DNA of 64,000 nt from Pseudomonas cavernae (GCF_003595175.1 NZ_CP032419.1:806001-870000); one strand, 5' to 3'. Shown: positions 34,751 through 43,574, numbered from the stretch's first letter. The notes: generated by a model from the sequence alone, not told the origin. Translations and numbers: made by a program.

Positions 34751-35709
34751 GCGTCCTGGCTGCCCAGTTCGAGGTACAGATCACTGGCATGCGGCTGGAA
34801 GCCGAAGGCGTGATCTCCCTCGAGCTGCAGGCCAGCGACGCTGCGCCGCTGCCGGAGTGGAGCCCGGGGGCGCATATCGACCTGCTGCTGCCCTCCGGCC
34901 TGGTGCGCCAGTACTCGCTGTGCGGCGATCCGTTGGATCGCCAGCGCCTGCGCATCGGCGTGCTGCTGGAAAGCAAGGGCCGCGGCGGCTCGCAGGAAGT
35001 GCACGGCAGCCTGCGGGTCGGCCAGAAACTGGCGATCCGCGGCCCGCGCAACGCCTTTGCCCTGCAGGCCGGCGGGCCTTACCTGTTCGTCGCCGGCGGC
35101 ATCGGCATCACCCCGATCCTGGCCATGGCCCGGGCGGCGCAACGCGCCGGCGCCGAGTGGCAACTGCTGTACGGCGGCCGCTCGCGGCGCTCCATGGCCT
35201 TTATCCCGGAGCTGCAAGCGCTGGGCGAGGGGCGGGTGGAAATTCTCCCGGCCGACGAGGTCGGCCTGCTCGATCTGGACGCGGTGTTGGCCGCGGCTGC
35301 CGCAGGGCAGCAGGTCTACAGTTGCGGCCCGGCGCCGCTGCTCGATGCCCTGAGCGCGCGCTTCGCCGCAGCCGGTCTGAGCGAGCGCCTGCACCTGGAG
35401 CGTTTCGCCCCGGCGGCGCCGGCGCCCGGCGCGGCGACGGGAGAAACCCTGAAGGTGATCCTCGCGCGCAGCGGTGCCGAGGTCGAAGTGCCGGCCGATT
35501 GCTCGATCATGGCCGCCCTGCGCGCCGCCGGGCACCAGGTCGCCTCGTCCTGCGAGCAGGGTATCTGCGGCATGTGCGAGACGCGGGTGCTGGACGGCGT
35601 GCCGGATCACCGCGACTCGCTGTTGACCGAAGGCGAGCGGGCGCGCGGCAACGTGATGATGCTCTGCGTCTCGCGCGCCCTGACCCCGACCCTGACCCTC
35701 GACCTGTAA
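34747..35709 (+). CDS. PDR/VanB-type oxygenase reductase (FMN, [2Fe-2S])
   Basis: A 320-residue reductase with an FMN-binding barrel (HIDLLLPSGLVRQYSLCGDP), an NAD domain (YLFVAGGIGITPILAMARAAQRAG) and a C-terminal plant-type ferredoxin domain with cysteines in SCEQGICGMCETRV and the last Cys in VMMLCVSRA. This domain order is that of phthalate-dioxygenase-type reductases, which pass NADH electrons straight to a Rieske oxygenase. It starts with GTG inside the oxygenase stop, so it is the dedicated partner. Confidence 0.9.
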   Translation: MSVLAAQFEVQITGMRLEAEGVISLELQASDAAPLPEWSPGAHIDLLLPSGLVRQYSLCGDPLDRQRLRIGVLLESKGRGGSQEVHGSLRVGQKLAIRGPRNAFALQAGGPYLFVAGGIGITPILAMARAAQRAGAEWQLLYGGRSRRSMAFIPELQALGEGRVEILPADEVGLLDLDAVLAAAAAGQQVYSCGPAPLLDALSARFAAAGLSERLHLERFAPAAPAPGAATGETLKVILARSGAEVEVPADCSIMAALRAAGHQVASSCEQGICGMCETRVLDGVPDHRDSLLTEGERARGNVMMLCVSRALTPTLTLDL

Positions 35710-35756
35710 CCGGTTCCCCGGCTGTGTTCGTAACCCGCGATAGGAGCAAGTAGAAC

Positions 35757-36650
35757 ATGGCCGAGCAGCGCGCCTTGCAGGTCTCGATCCTGGCCACCGT
35801 GCTGCTGGCCAGTGCCGGCATCGCCTTCGGCCTGTACGCCGGTTCGCAGTCGATCGTCTTCGACGGCCTGTTCAATGCCATCGACTCGAGCATGGCGGTG
35901 CTTGCCCTGCTGGTTTCCCGCTTGCTGGTGAAGCAACCGGGCCGGCGTTTCCAGCAGGGTTACTGGCATATCGAGCCGATGGTACTGGCGCTCAATGGCA
36001 GCGTGCTGGTGATCCTCTGCGTCTACGCCTTGGTCAATTCACTCGGTGGCTTGATGCAGGGGGGCAAGGCGCTGGCGTTCGACAGCGCCATCCTCTACGC
36101 CGCGGTCACCGCGCTCGGTTCCGGCCTCATGTACGGCTATCAGCGCCGGCTCAATCGCCGCCTGCAATCCGCCCTGATCCAGCTGGATCAGCACAGCTGG
36201 CTGATGTCGACCGCCATCAGCCTGGCGCTGCTGCTCGCCTTCAGCGCCGGCTACCTGTTGCAGGGCAGCGATTACGCGGCGCTGACGCCCTATATCGATC
36301 CGCTGATCCTGGCGCTGCTGACCCTGGTACTGATTCCGGCTCCCGCCGCAACTGTGTGCAAGGCGGTCCAGCAGATCCTGCGCATCACCCCAGTCGAGCT
36401 GGACGGCGAGATCGCCGGGCTGATGGCGCGGATGAGCCAGCGCTACGGCTTCGAGGGCTTTTCCCACTGCGTCACCCAGATCGGCCGCGGCCTGTTCGTC
36501 GAGATCCATATCCTCCTGCCGGCGGTGATGAACCACTGGCCGGTCAGCGAGCTGGACCGCGTGCGCGCCGAGATCGCCGCCGCCATCGGTAGTGAAGGGC
36601 CAAACCGCTGGCTGGCGATCGGCTTCACCCGCGACAGGCGCTGGCTATGA
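35757..36650 (+). CDS. CDF-fold cation transporter-like membrane protein
   Basis: A 297-residue protein with five to six membrane helices and a C-terminal ferredoxin-like cytosolic domain. Helix 2 has a metal-type motif FDGLFNAIDSSMAV (D-x3-...-D). The matching helix-5 site reads DQHSWLMSTAIS, where the usual Asp three residues after the histidine or Asp is not seen. The zinc pair may therefore be incomplete and the cargo unusual. It lies 47 bp after the oxygenase reductase and before the porin gene, so it may transport something linked to the pathway rather than classical zinc. That function is inferred. Confidence 0.78.
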   Translation: MAEQRALQVSILATVLLASAGIAFGLYAGSQSIVFDGLFNAIDSSMAVLALLVSRLLVKQPGRRFQQGYWHIEPMVLALNGSVLVILCVYALVNSLGGLMQGGKALAFDSAILYAAVTALGSGLMYGYQRRLNRRLQSALIQLDQHSWLMSTAISLALLLAFSAGYLLQGSDYAALTPYIDPLILALLTLVLIPAPAATVCKAVQQILRITPVELDGEIAGLMARMSQRYGFEGFSHCVTQIGRGLFVEIHILLPAVMNHWPVSELDRVRAEIAAAIGSEGPNRWLAIGFTRDRRWL

Positions 36651-36875
36651 AAGGCATCGGCGCCCACCCGCAGGCCCCGCCCTGAGTCCCGGCGGCTCAG
36701 CCGCCCCGCTGTCAGCCCCAGCAATTTCGGCGCGACCCGCATCGCGGGTCGCTGCCCGCGGCCGCGCGCCTGCCGGCGGCCACCCATCTCCAGCGGGAGA
36801 AAACCTGGCGCAGCACGGGGGATACGCCGCCGCGCCGGGCGCAAGCAATCCACTACAACAACAACGGAGACACCG

Positions 36876-37607
36876 ATGAAACGCATGATCACACTCGGCT
36901 TGGCCGGCATCGTTCTGGCCCCCTGGACCCTGACCCAGGCCATCACCCTCAACGATGATTTCAGCCTGGCGCTGGAGGCCAGCCTGCTCAGCGACTACCG
37001 CTCGCGCGGCATTTCCCAGACCCAGGGTGATCCGGCTCTGCAGGGCTCGGCCACGCTGATGCATGCCAGTGGCCTGTATGCCGGGGCGTGGAGCTCCAAC
37101 GTCGACTTCGGTTTCGACAGCAAGACCCGTCAGGAACTGGACTACTACGCCGGCTACTACTGGCAGGCGACCGACGATATCGCCCTGGATGTCGCCTATT
37201 ACAAGTACACCTATCCCAAGCAGAGTGATCTCAACTACAGCGAGTACTTCGCCGAACTCAACCTCTACGGCGCACGCCTGGGCGGCTATTACTCCGACGA
37301 TATCGCTGGCGACCAGAGCATGCTCTACAGCTACCTCGGCTACGGCACCGTGCTGCCCTACGAGGTCGGCCTGGACCTGCGCTACGGCCTGGCCGACTAC
37401 AAGGACCCGGTATGGATTTCCAGCAACGGCAGCGCCCGCGACAGCTACCGCGAGTGGGAGGTCAAGCTGAGCAAGGAAGTCTTCGCCCTGAACTGGTCGC
37501 TGAGCTATATCGACACCGACCTGTCCCAGGCCGAATGCGCCAACTACATGGGCTTCGACGATGTCTGCTCGGCCACCGTGGTGGCTGGCGTCAGCAAATC
37601 CTTCTAA
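36876..37607 (+). CDS. TorF-family putative outer-membrane porin
   Basis: A 243-residue protein with a signal peptide (residues 1-22, cleaved near TQA|ITL) and amphipathic beta strands ending in aromatic residues. It includes [24 protein letters not shown], the family hallmark, and ends in VVAGVSKSF with a C-terminal Phe for BAM recognition. Such porins accompany amine and amino-acid uptake operons in Pseudomonas. It is probably the outer-membrane entry for the operon's substrate. Confidence 0.85.
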   Translation: MKRMITLGLAGIVLAPWTLTQAITLNDDFSLALEASLLSDYRSRGISQTQGDPALQGSATLMHASGLYAGAWSSNVDFGFDSKTRQELDYYAGYYWQATDDIALDVAYYKYTYPKQSDLNYSEYFAELNLYGARLGGYYSDDIAGDQSMLYSYLGYGTVLPYEVGLDLRYGLADYKDPVWISSNGSARDSYREWEVKLSKEVFALNWSLSYIDTDLSQAECANYMGFDDVCSATVVAGVSKSF

Positions 37608-37654
37608 GTGTCGAGGTGCGCTGCCGGTGGGCGGCGCACCCGGGAGCGATCGCC

Positions 37655-38629
37655 ATGTGGTTTGCCAAGGCAGACACGAAACTGGCCACTGAGCTGTCAG
37701 CGTTGATTGGCGCGCTGTTGGGCGGACAGCCAGTGGATCTGGGCTCCGTCACCGGCCTGTCCAAACAGCCGCAATTGCGTCAGGCATTCGAGCAACTGGG
37801 GCAGCATTTAAAGCAGCGCGAGGCAGAGCAGGCCGCCCAGGTTGAGCGCTGCCACGCCGAGCAAGTGACGGCGTTGGGATGCCAGTTGGATGCCGGCAAG
37901 CGCGAACAGTTACGCCTGAACCAATTGCTGGAGGATGCTCAGCAGCTGTTGGCACGACAACAGGCGCGACTCGCTGAGTGGGAACAAGAGGAGCAAGTCT
38001 GGGCGCTGACCCGGCAGAACCTCACCGAAGGCTGCTGGGAGCTGTTGGTCGTCAATGGCGACCCCGAACATCCGCAGAGTCAGATGCGCTGGACTGACCA
38101 GTTCCTCGCCTTGGTCGGCTACAGCCGCCAGGAGCTGCCGGACGGCTGGGACAGCTACAACCGCATTGCTCATGCGGATGATCTCAAGCAGGTCATGGGC
38201 AATTTCGAGGAGCTGGTGCACAGCCACGACAGCCACTCGTCCTACGTTGTCGAATACCGCATGCGCCACAAGAGTCGTGGCGATATCTGGTTTCGCGAGC
38301 GCGGCCGCTGCCTGCGCGACGAGCGTGGTGTGCTGCAGCGGGTGATCGGGGCGGTGCGTGATATCAGCGACGAGAAACAGGCCGAAGCGGCACGTGAGCG
38401 CGAGCAGGCGGCCATTCAGGCCACCTACGGGCAGATCGCCCGAGTCGTTGGCGTGATCAAGGGGATCGCCGAGCAGACCAATCTGCTGGCTCTCAATGCA
38501 GCCATCGAAGCCGCTCGTGCGGGGGAGGTGGGGCGCGGCTTCTCGGTGGTCGCCGACGAGGTGAAGAACCTGGCCCGGCGTACCCGCGATGCCACTCAAG
38601 AGATCCAAGAGATGCTTAAGCGGCACTAG
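37655..38629 (+). CDS. PAS-containing soluble chemoreceptor-like protein with short signalling tip
   Basis: A 324-residue cytosolic protein. A coiled coil at ~60-125 is followed by a PAS domain (~135-250: [39 protein letters not shown]...[31 protein letters not shown]) and a methyl-accepting tip ([54 protein letters not shown]). The receptor module ends right after the tip, so the return helix is very short and there is no HAMP or membrane helix. It could tune chemotaxis or energy taxis. It sits at the end of the catabolic cluster and may sense the substrate or redox state. Confidence 0.85.
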   Translation: MWFAKADTKLATELSALIGALLGGQPVDLGSVTGLSKQPQLRQAFEQLGQHLKQREAEQAAQVERCHAEQVTALGCQLDAGKREQLRLNQLLEDAQQLLARQQARLAEWEQEEQVWALTRQNLTEGCWELLVVNGDPEHPQSQMRWTDQFLALVGYSRQELPDGWDSYNRIAHADDLKQVMGNFEELVHSHDSHSSYVVEYRMRHKSRGDIWFRERGRCLRDERGVLQRVIGAVRDISDEKQAEAAREREQAAIQATYGQIARVVGVIKGIAEQTNLLALNAAIEAARAGEVGRGFSVVADEVKNLARRTRDATQEIQEMLKRH

Positions 38630-38970
38630 CAGGCTGTGGTGGTTTGCCCCGGAATCCGCTGACGAGGCCCGCATCTGAAGATCGAGCCGAGGGCCGTAAC
38701 CATGGCTCATATTCCCTACCAGGCCTATCGGGCTCTCCCTCGGCCTTCGAAACGGTGAAGAAGCAACGCCGTATCTGCCCTCCGATGCTCGCCGCGTTTT
38801 GACACGCCCTGGGCCAGAAACGGACGGCCAGCATAGGGGGCATGGCCTGAAAAACTGTGGAACCTAGGGCAACGAACGGTGGCCGCATCGGTCCAAGGCC
38901 TGGCTGGACTTAGGCTGCGGCGATGCCCAAAGTATCGTCTGCCGATCGCCATTGCCTCTGGGAGAAGCAA
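38630..38970. other. Non-coding spacer
   Basis: About 340 bp after the chemoreceptor-like gene. Frames on the minus strand are short and composition-driven. No repeat or clear hairpin was noticed apart from weak GC dyads. Confidence 0.35.
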
Positions 38971-39588
38971 TTGTTAGCTGTTTTTTTGCGTCAGGTTTTA
39001 CGGTCAGCGCTCCTGCTCTGTTCCGTCTTCACTGCGTCCTCTGTTTTCGCCTGCCCGGCAGGGCAGTACGAAGTCTGCGTGGTCGCTTGTTTTTGTGCGC
39101 CGGGCTCCAAAGAGGACATCGGTGCGATCTCCGAGAACATGAGCCAAATGGCTGCCACTGGATTGCAGGCGTGGCTAGTGCAATCGCGCAACACCGCGGC
39201 AACTGGCGATACTCGGACAATCCCGCTGAATATCCGCGCCCAACTCGAACCCTACTACGACCTTCAAGTGCTCGATTCGGCTCGCTACAAGGTAGGCGAT
39301 GATGTGGAGCTGAACGCCGCACACACCATGCTGCAGAATCCCGATGTGAATGCCGTCACCCTCATGGACATCATCGTCTTTCGGAGTCCGGATGATGCAC
39401 TTAACAATGTCGCGCTGTGGGCGCACGAGTTGAAGCACGTGCAGCAGTACCTGCAATGGGGTGTTCGCGAGTTTGCCACGCGCTATACCCATGACTACAA
39501 CGCCGTCGAGGCGCCTGCTTACGAGATTCAACGCCAGGTGGCTAGAGCGCTGAGAGCCAGCCTGGCCCCGTCCGAGGCCGCCCGCTAA
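38971..39588 (+). CDS. DUF4157-type secreted metallopeptidase-like protein
   Basis: About 205 residues with an N-terminal secretion signal and the zinc-peptidase motif WAHELKHVQQYLQWG (HExxH-like HELKH). The upstream block YYDLQVLDSARYKVG and the following AHTML...NAVTLMDIIVFR are typical of the DUF4157 domain, found alone or inside toxin polypeptides. I prefer TTG 38971, with GGGAG seven bases before it, because the signal peptide starts there. ATG 38923 adds 16 unlikely residues. A short Cys-rich piece (CVVACFCAPG) follows the signal. Its target is unknown. Confidence 0.72.
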   Translation: MLAVFLRQVLRSALLLCSVFTASSVFACPAGQYEVCVVACFCAPGSKEDIGAISENMSQMAATGLQAWLVQSRNTAATGDTRTIPLNIRAQLEPYYDLQVLDSARYKVGDDVELNAAHTMLQNPDVNAVTLMDIIVFRSPDDALNNVALWAHELKHVQQYLQWGVREFATRYTHDYNAVEAPAYEIQRQVARALRASLAPSEAAR

Positions 39589-39809
39589 ACCTTGAGCTCA
39601 AAGGGTTAAACCTGGTCCGCCACTCCTGGATGGGTTGCCTGAAACGACCCTTTGTAGAAGCTTCTGAACGTCAGCCTGGGCCCAACGAGCTCAATGGACA
39701 GAAAGCTGGCACTTTACTAGCGTTGCTTGGGCTACTGCCGAATCGACGTGAGCAGCCTGGGTTTGCCGTCCACGCCGTGTTTCACCTCGAATAGTCTCGC
39801 CCAATAGTA

Positions 39810-39816
39810 GTTAGGC
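39810..39816 (+). promoter_or_regulatory. GTTAGGC recombination core before first cassette gene
   Basis: A GTTAGGC heptamer (consensus GTTRRRY) lies 15 bp before the 120-residue membrane gene, where the left boundary of an integron cassette is expected. No full attC palindrome is visible to its left, so this could be an attI-type point or a worn site. Confidence 0.5.
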
Positions 39817-39830
39817 ATTTAGGAGATAAC

Positions 39831-40193
39831 ATGCTCAAGTATGGAATTGTTTTAGGCATATTCTCAGCGGCGGCATCGGTGCTAGCGTTCGCCATTTTAA
39901 AGAAAGCTAGTATTTCGATACCAATTGGTTGTGGCCTCGTCTCCGGTTTAATAATGACCTACTGGTTTCCACGCAAACAGAAACGGGTTCCAACGCCGAG
40001 AGAATTTAAGACAGTAACGGGCATATATGGAATCTTTATGGCCATTGTTACTTTGTTGCCTCTATTGTCAGCCGCCAAATATACTCTTCCCGGGCTTCTT
40101 ACTCTGGGCATGTATGTTTTGGCCTATCCGGTATTCTTCACGTTCATGTTTAATGAAAAGCATGTCACGGCACAGTTGCAAAAAAATGCCTAA
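39831..40193 (+). CDS. Small membrane protein of a gene cassette
   Basis: A 120-residue protein with four hydrophobic helices (MLKYGIVLGIFSAAASVLAFAIL, ISIPIGCGLVSGLIMTYWF, IYGIFMAIVTLLPLLSAA, LLTLGMYVLAYPVFFTFMF). It is markedly AT-richer than its neighbours, a sign of transfer. ATG 39831 follows AGGAGATAAC. The stop lies inside the attC-like site at 40188-40251, as in integron cassettes. I do not recognise its function. Confidence 0.75.
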   Translation: MLKYGIVLGIFSAAASVLAFAILKKASISIPIGCGLVSGLIMTYWFPRKQKRVPTPREFKTVTGIYGIFMAIVTLLPLLSAAKYTLPGLLTLGMYVLAYPVFFTFMFNEKHVTAQLQKNA

Positions 40194-40251
40194 CAAGTCA
40201 CTCCGTTCACTGGGACGGGCTAAAGCCCGCCCCGTGGCTTAATCGTTCGGC
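40188..40251 (+). other. attC-like integron recombination site 1
   Basis: It starts GCCTAAC (RYYYAAC) with AAGTC and ends GTTCGGC (GTTRRRY with one mismatch). Between them is an imperfect palindrome with the stem ACGGGC-TAAA-GCCCGC. A 64-bp length, position at the end of a cassette gene and a second site after the next gene support the call. Confidence 0.7.
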
Positions 40252-40281
40252 GTCGAAAGGTGCACGCGGCAGGAGGGTTAG

Positions 40282-40728
40282 ATGAAGAAATTCTGGCTAG
40301 TGACTGTCCCGCGAGTGGTTCTAGGACTCATTTTTCTCGCTGGCGCTATCGACGGTTTCTTTTTCATTTTTACCGGCTCTCACCTCATTCATCCTCCCAC
40401 ATCGGACCCCGGACTCCAATTCGAGGCCGCGCTGAAGGCAACAGGTTTCTTCTGGCCGCTCATGAAAGTCGTGGAAATCGTCGGTGCATGCTGCCTACTC
40501 TCGAACCGGGCTCCTGCCTTCGGCCTGGCGATTCTTTCTCCGATCATGACCGTTGTCGTGCTGTTCCACTTGTTTCTCAATCCACAAGGTATTCCCGCCG
40601 CCATCGTGCTTCTCATCTGCGGCGCGCTGTTGCTGCGCGCGTATGCACCTCGGTATGCGGCTGTTTTCGGCTCGGGCGACGCCGAACCCGTCGTTCCAGC
40701 GGACACGCCGCAAGCGGCGCGCCGCTGA
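40282..40728 (+). CDS. DoxX-like membrane protein of a gene cassette
   Basis: A 148-residue protein with four membrane helices resembling DoxX/DoxD-type proteins (VPRVVLGLIFLAGAIDGFFFIF, TGFFWPLMKVVEIVGACCLLSNRAPAFGLAILSPIMTVVVLFHLFLNP). ATG 40282 is preceded by AGGAGGG. Its C-terminal 15 residues are encoded by the attC-like site 40681-40742, a common outcome in cassettes. The role is unknown; DoxX-like proteins have been linked to redox or thiol stress. Confidence 0.75.
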   Translation: MKKFWLVTVPRVVLGLIFLAGAIDGFFFIFTGSHLIHPPTSDPGLQFEAALKATGFFWPLMKVVEIVGACCLLSNRAPAFGLAILSPIMTVVVLFHLFLNPQGIPAAIVLLICGALLLRAYAPRYAAVFGSGDAEPVVPADTPQAARR

Positions 40729-40742
40729 ACTCTGCGTTAGCC
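40681..40742 (+). other. attC-like integron recombination site 2
   Basis: GCCGAAC (near RYYYAAC) opens and GTTAGCC closes a 62-bp segment. The inner parts CCAGCGGAC and GCCGCTGAAC with GCCGCAAGCGGC form the attC palindrome. Translating it in another frame gives the PNPSFQRT...RRAAEL peptide often seen where attC sites are mis-annotated as proteins. Confidence 0.75.
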
Positions 40743-40744
40743 GA

Positions 40745-41509
40745 ATGTCGCGTACCTTGGTTTCTCTCTTCGCATTAGTTGCAGTCTTGTACTTGGGGCT
40801 CTGTGCCGCGCTGTTCGTGTTTCAACGCGCCCTCATCTACCACCCGCAACCACGCGCCATTGGGGCGCCCGCAACTCTTCTTAAGCTGTCAGTAGCCGAC
40901 GCGGATGTACTGGTGTCAGTCAGGCCGCACGACGGCCCCAATGCTTTGATCTACTTCGGCGGCAATGCCGAGGACGTCTCCCTGAGCCTGCCCACGTTTT
41001 CGCAGGCTTTTCCGGATCATGCCATCTACTTGCTGCACTACAGAGGCTACGGTGGAAGTTCTGGGTCGCCATCTGAGGACTCGATTCAGCGCGATGCCCT
41101 GGCCTTGTTCGACCAGGTCTATGCCGCACACCCACGTATTGCGGTGGTGGGTCGCAGCTTGGGCTCGGGCGTCGCCGTTCGCCTCGCTAGCCAAAGGCCG
41201 GCATCGCGCCTGATCCTGATCACCCCCTACAACAGCCTTCAAGAACTCGCCGCAAACCAGTTCCCCTATTTCCCGGTGAAGTGGCTGCTACAGGACAAGT
41301 TTGAATCCTGGAAATACGCCTCTCGCATCGCTGTGCCGACACTCTTGATCGCGGCTGAGCACGACGAAGTCATACCGCGCTCAAGCACGCAGAAGCTCTA
41401 CACGCATTTCGCCAACGGCGTGGCCTCGCTACGAGTCATACCGGGTACGGGCCACAATTCAATATCCGAGAGCCCCCAGTATCTCAAGGTGCTGGGCGCC
41501 GCGTTGTGA
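40745..41509 (+). CDS. Alpha/beta hydrolase (BEM46/ABHD13-like), probably cassette-borne
   Basis: A 254-residue serine hydrolase with an N-terminal membrane anchor (VSLFALVAVLYLGLCAALFVFQ). It has the nucleophile elbow VVGRSLGSGVAVRLA, an oxyanion region HYRGYGGSSGSPSE, the acid in AAEHDEVIPRSS and His in VIPGTGHNSI. ATG 40745 lies just three bases after the core of attC-like site 2, the usual spacing for a cassette gene. No attC is visible after its stop; a terminator hairpin follows. Its natural substrate is unknown. Confidence 0.82.
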   Translation: MSRTLVSLFALVAVLYLGLCAALFVFQRALIYHPQPRAIGAPATLLKLSVADADVLVSVRPHDGPNALIYFGGNAEDVSLSLPTFSQAFPDHAIYLLHYRGYGGSSGSPSEDSIQRDALALFDQVYAAHPRIAVVGRSLGSGVAVRLASQRPASRLILITPYNSLQELAANQFPYFPVKWLLQDKFESWKYASRIAVPTLLIAAEHDEVIPRSSTQKLYTHFANGVASLRVIPGTGHNSISESPQYLKVLGAAL

Positions 41510-41533
41510 GTGCAGCGGCCCTTTCCCACGAGC

Positions 41534-41561
41534 GGCAGCCCACTGCCGGTCGTGGGCTGCC
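41534..41561 (+). terminator. Hairpin terminator after the hydrolase
   Basis: A 10-bp GC stem (GGCAGCCCAC / GTGGGCTGCC) with an 8-base loop lies 25 bp after the stop, followed by a weak TTGCCTCTG tail. It plausibly ends the cassette transcript. Confidence 0.6.
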
Positions 41562-41725
41562 TTGCCTCTGTGACAGGCGGTCTTCAGCCCAGGCCTGCGC
41601 GCAGTCCCAAGCTAGACGAATCACCACTCGATTGGTCAAGGCTGTATGCCGGCCCTACGCGAGCGAATAGTCGCCCCGTCCCTCCTTGACCCACCAGGAG
41701 CGCGGCCCTCACAAGCTCGCCGTCG

Positions 41726-42073
41726 TCATCTGTCGTCCGACTTGGTTGACGATGGCGGCCGATACTCAGCGCTTTCCTCGGCGTTGGGCGCTTCGGGGAA
41801 ATTCCCCGTGAACATATGGGTCTGCAAGTCGCTGGCATCGATTTCGAGGACGCCATGGACCGAACGGGCCAGCTCTATGGCCTGATCACACTGTTTATGG
41901 GTGTTCACGCGGCCGCTCAACGTCACCATGCCGGCATGGGTTTTGACATTGATATGTTGGCTGCGGGTCGATTCGGAAAATGCCAGGGTCGACTTCACTT
42001 TGGCGGTAATCCAAACGTCGTGAACAGCCATGCCTAGATCATGAGAGTAATGCTGGAAGGATTGAATTTTCAT
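41726..42073 (-). CDS. BON-domain protein (OsmY-like)
   Basis: A 115-residue protein with one BON domain (AVHDVWITAKVKSTLAFSESTRSQHINVKTHAGMVTLSGRVNTHKQCDQAIELARSVHGVLEIDASDL). No clear signal peptide precedes it with ATG 42073, which has GAGGA upstream; the in-frame extension above it is not protein-like. BON proteins bind envelope lipids or act in osmotic stress. The tail is acidic and disordered. It stands alone on the minus strand. Confidence 0.82.
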   Translation of the reverse strand: MKIQSFQHYSHDLGMAVHDVWITAKVKSTLAFSESTRSQHINVKTHAGMVTLSGRVNTHKQCDQAIELARSVHGVLEIDASDLQTHMFTGNFPEAPNAEESAEYRPPSSTKSDDR

Positions 42074-42857
42074 GGCAGGATCCTCAATCGCGGAATCAGG
42101 CGTACCTTCGGTCCCGCCTGCTGCGCTGCCCTCTGCCCGTCTGTCGAGCACCACGGATAACCTGGTTCGCCTTGGGGTACTCGCCACGCAAGCAAGCGCG
42201 CGGATTAATTATAGTCCGGCCCTGGCTTGCGGCCGGGGGAGCTGCCCCTTGCCGGATAGGCTGGCAAGGACAGCCTCGCCGGCAAAATTCTGCCGGCGGC
42301 CAGTGCTGCCGTCCGGGCTAGCCAGCGTTTTCAACCAGGTGCCTAGTGGAGTCCGAACGGCAAGCAGGGTTCGATCAGGTCGCAGTGCAGCAACCTTTCA
42401 TGCCGAAGCGGTCGACCCGGGGCGGTTCAGTGAAGCTCGGGCCGCAAAAAAGTGCCTGCGATGTGCAAAAAACTCCTAACCCCCTCTTACGCCCGACAAC
42501 TAGGGTTACGGTGGTGGTGAGGAGGGTTCATCCCAAGAGAAAGAATCCTTGTCCGATGATTGCTTTCGATCCAAAGCCACCATTAACCGATCATCCGTTT
42601 AATCGCGAGAATGACAGTTGTCAGGTCGTCAGAGGTCCAAAAATGGCCAAGCGCTTGCCTGGACTGCATCAGGACGGCTGGAATTCCTCCTGTTCTCCGC
42701 CTTGAACGGCTTGCCCAGTAGGAAAGGGGGATAGCCGCTTATCCTGCCATCTCCGCTCTAGGTCCGACGCGGCCGACACTTTGCCCGGAGTTCACTTATA
42801 CAAAAACGGCTGTCCATCAACACGTATGGTTCATTTTTCAGGGGAGCGAGGAAGGTA
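42074..42857. other. Long spacer with direct-repeat copy A
   Basis: Nearly 800 bp with no supportable gene. It carries a GC-rich dyad around 42230-42300 and repeat copy A (42296-42417). The part just before the LuxR gene (42780-42850) should hold its promoter; a GGGGAGCGAGG ribosome site is visible at 42840-42850. Confidence 0.45.
42296..42417 (+). repeat. Direct repeat copy A bounding the adhesin block
   Basis: About 122 bp that recur at 50523-50645 in the same orientation with roughly 80-85% identity by eye. Shared blocks include GGTCGCAGTGCAGC, ACCTTTCATGCCGAAG and GCAAGCAG. The two copies enclose the LuxR gene and the 6.3-kb secreted-protein gene. Confidence 0.65.
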
Positions 42858-43574
42858 ATGCCTAGCCTCAGAAACCCGATACGCGTGATGCTGGTCGATT
42901 GTCGTCCCCTCGTTCTCATGGGCCTTCACGACCTGATCAATGCCAGGAAGCCCCGGATGGAAGTGAGCGGCCAGGCCACCACCTATGCCAATGCGCTGGA
43001 TCTTGCCGATCAGTTGCGTCCCAATGTCATTTTTTTCAGTTTCTTTCCAGATGCGCTGGACCCGCTGGAGGTCATCACGGGACTCACCCGCAGCGCCGAA
43101 ATGAAAGTGCTGGTGCTCAAGGGCCTGTACGAAGCTATCCCCGTTGCCCAAGCGATAGAGGCGGGCGCACGCGGCGTCGTGCTGGCGGAAGACCCGACGG
43201 AATCGATCACCCAGGCCATCATCAAGGTCCACCATCGCGACATCGGACTGGATAGAGCCTGGGCCGGTGGGCTTGCCGGCTATGCCGCGAACGGGCACAT
43301 GCCCTTGAATGGCAAACTGGAGCAGGCGAAACAGGCGCAGCTGACGCTGCGCGAACGGGAACTGATTCGCGCCATCGTGGGGAACCCGTCCGCCAAATAC
43401 TTGAGCATCGCCGCGCACCTGGGCATCAGCGAGCACACCGTGCACAACCACCTCAGCAGCATCTATCACAAGCTCAATCTCATCAACCGCATCGACTTGC
43501 TGATGTATGCGCTGAAACACGGGCTCACCAGCAACGAAGAACCGCCCAAGTCCACTTGGGTGGAATTGGACTGA
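42858..43574 (+). CDS. LuxR-type regulator with degenerate receiver domain
   Basis: A 238-residue NarL/FixJ-type protein. Residues ~8-125 fold like a receiver, but the phospho-acceptor position reads FFSFFPD (Ser at ~61), the acidic pair is VDC rather than VDD, and the conserved Lys segment reads VLAED instead of VLKD. It cannot be controlled by ordinary phosphorylation. The C-terminal LuxR helix-turn-helix is intact (LTLRERELIRAIVGNPSAKYLSIAAHLGISEHTVHNHLSSIYHKLNLINRIDLLMYALKHG). It converges on the giant secreted-protein gene, which it probably regulates. Confidence 0.85.
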   Translation: MPSLRNPIRVMLVDCRPLVLMGLHDLINARKPRMEVSGQATTYANALDLADQLRPNVIFFSFFPDALDPLEVITGLTRSAEMKVLVLKGLYEAIPVAQAIEAGARGVVLAEDPTESITQAIIKVHHRDIGLDRAWAGGLAGYAANGHMPLNGKLEQAKQAQLTLRERELIRAIVGNPSAKYLSIAAHLGISEHTVHNHLSSIYHKLNLINRIDLLMYALKHGLTSNEEPPKSTWVELD

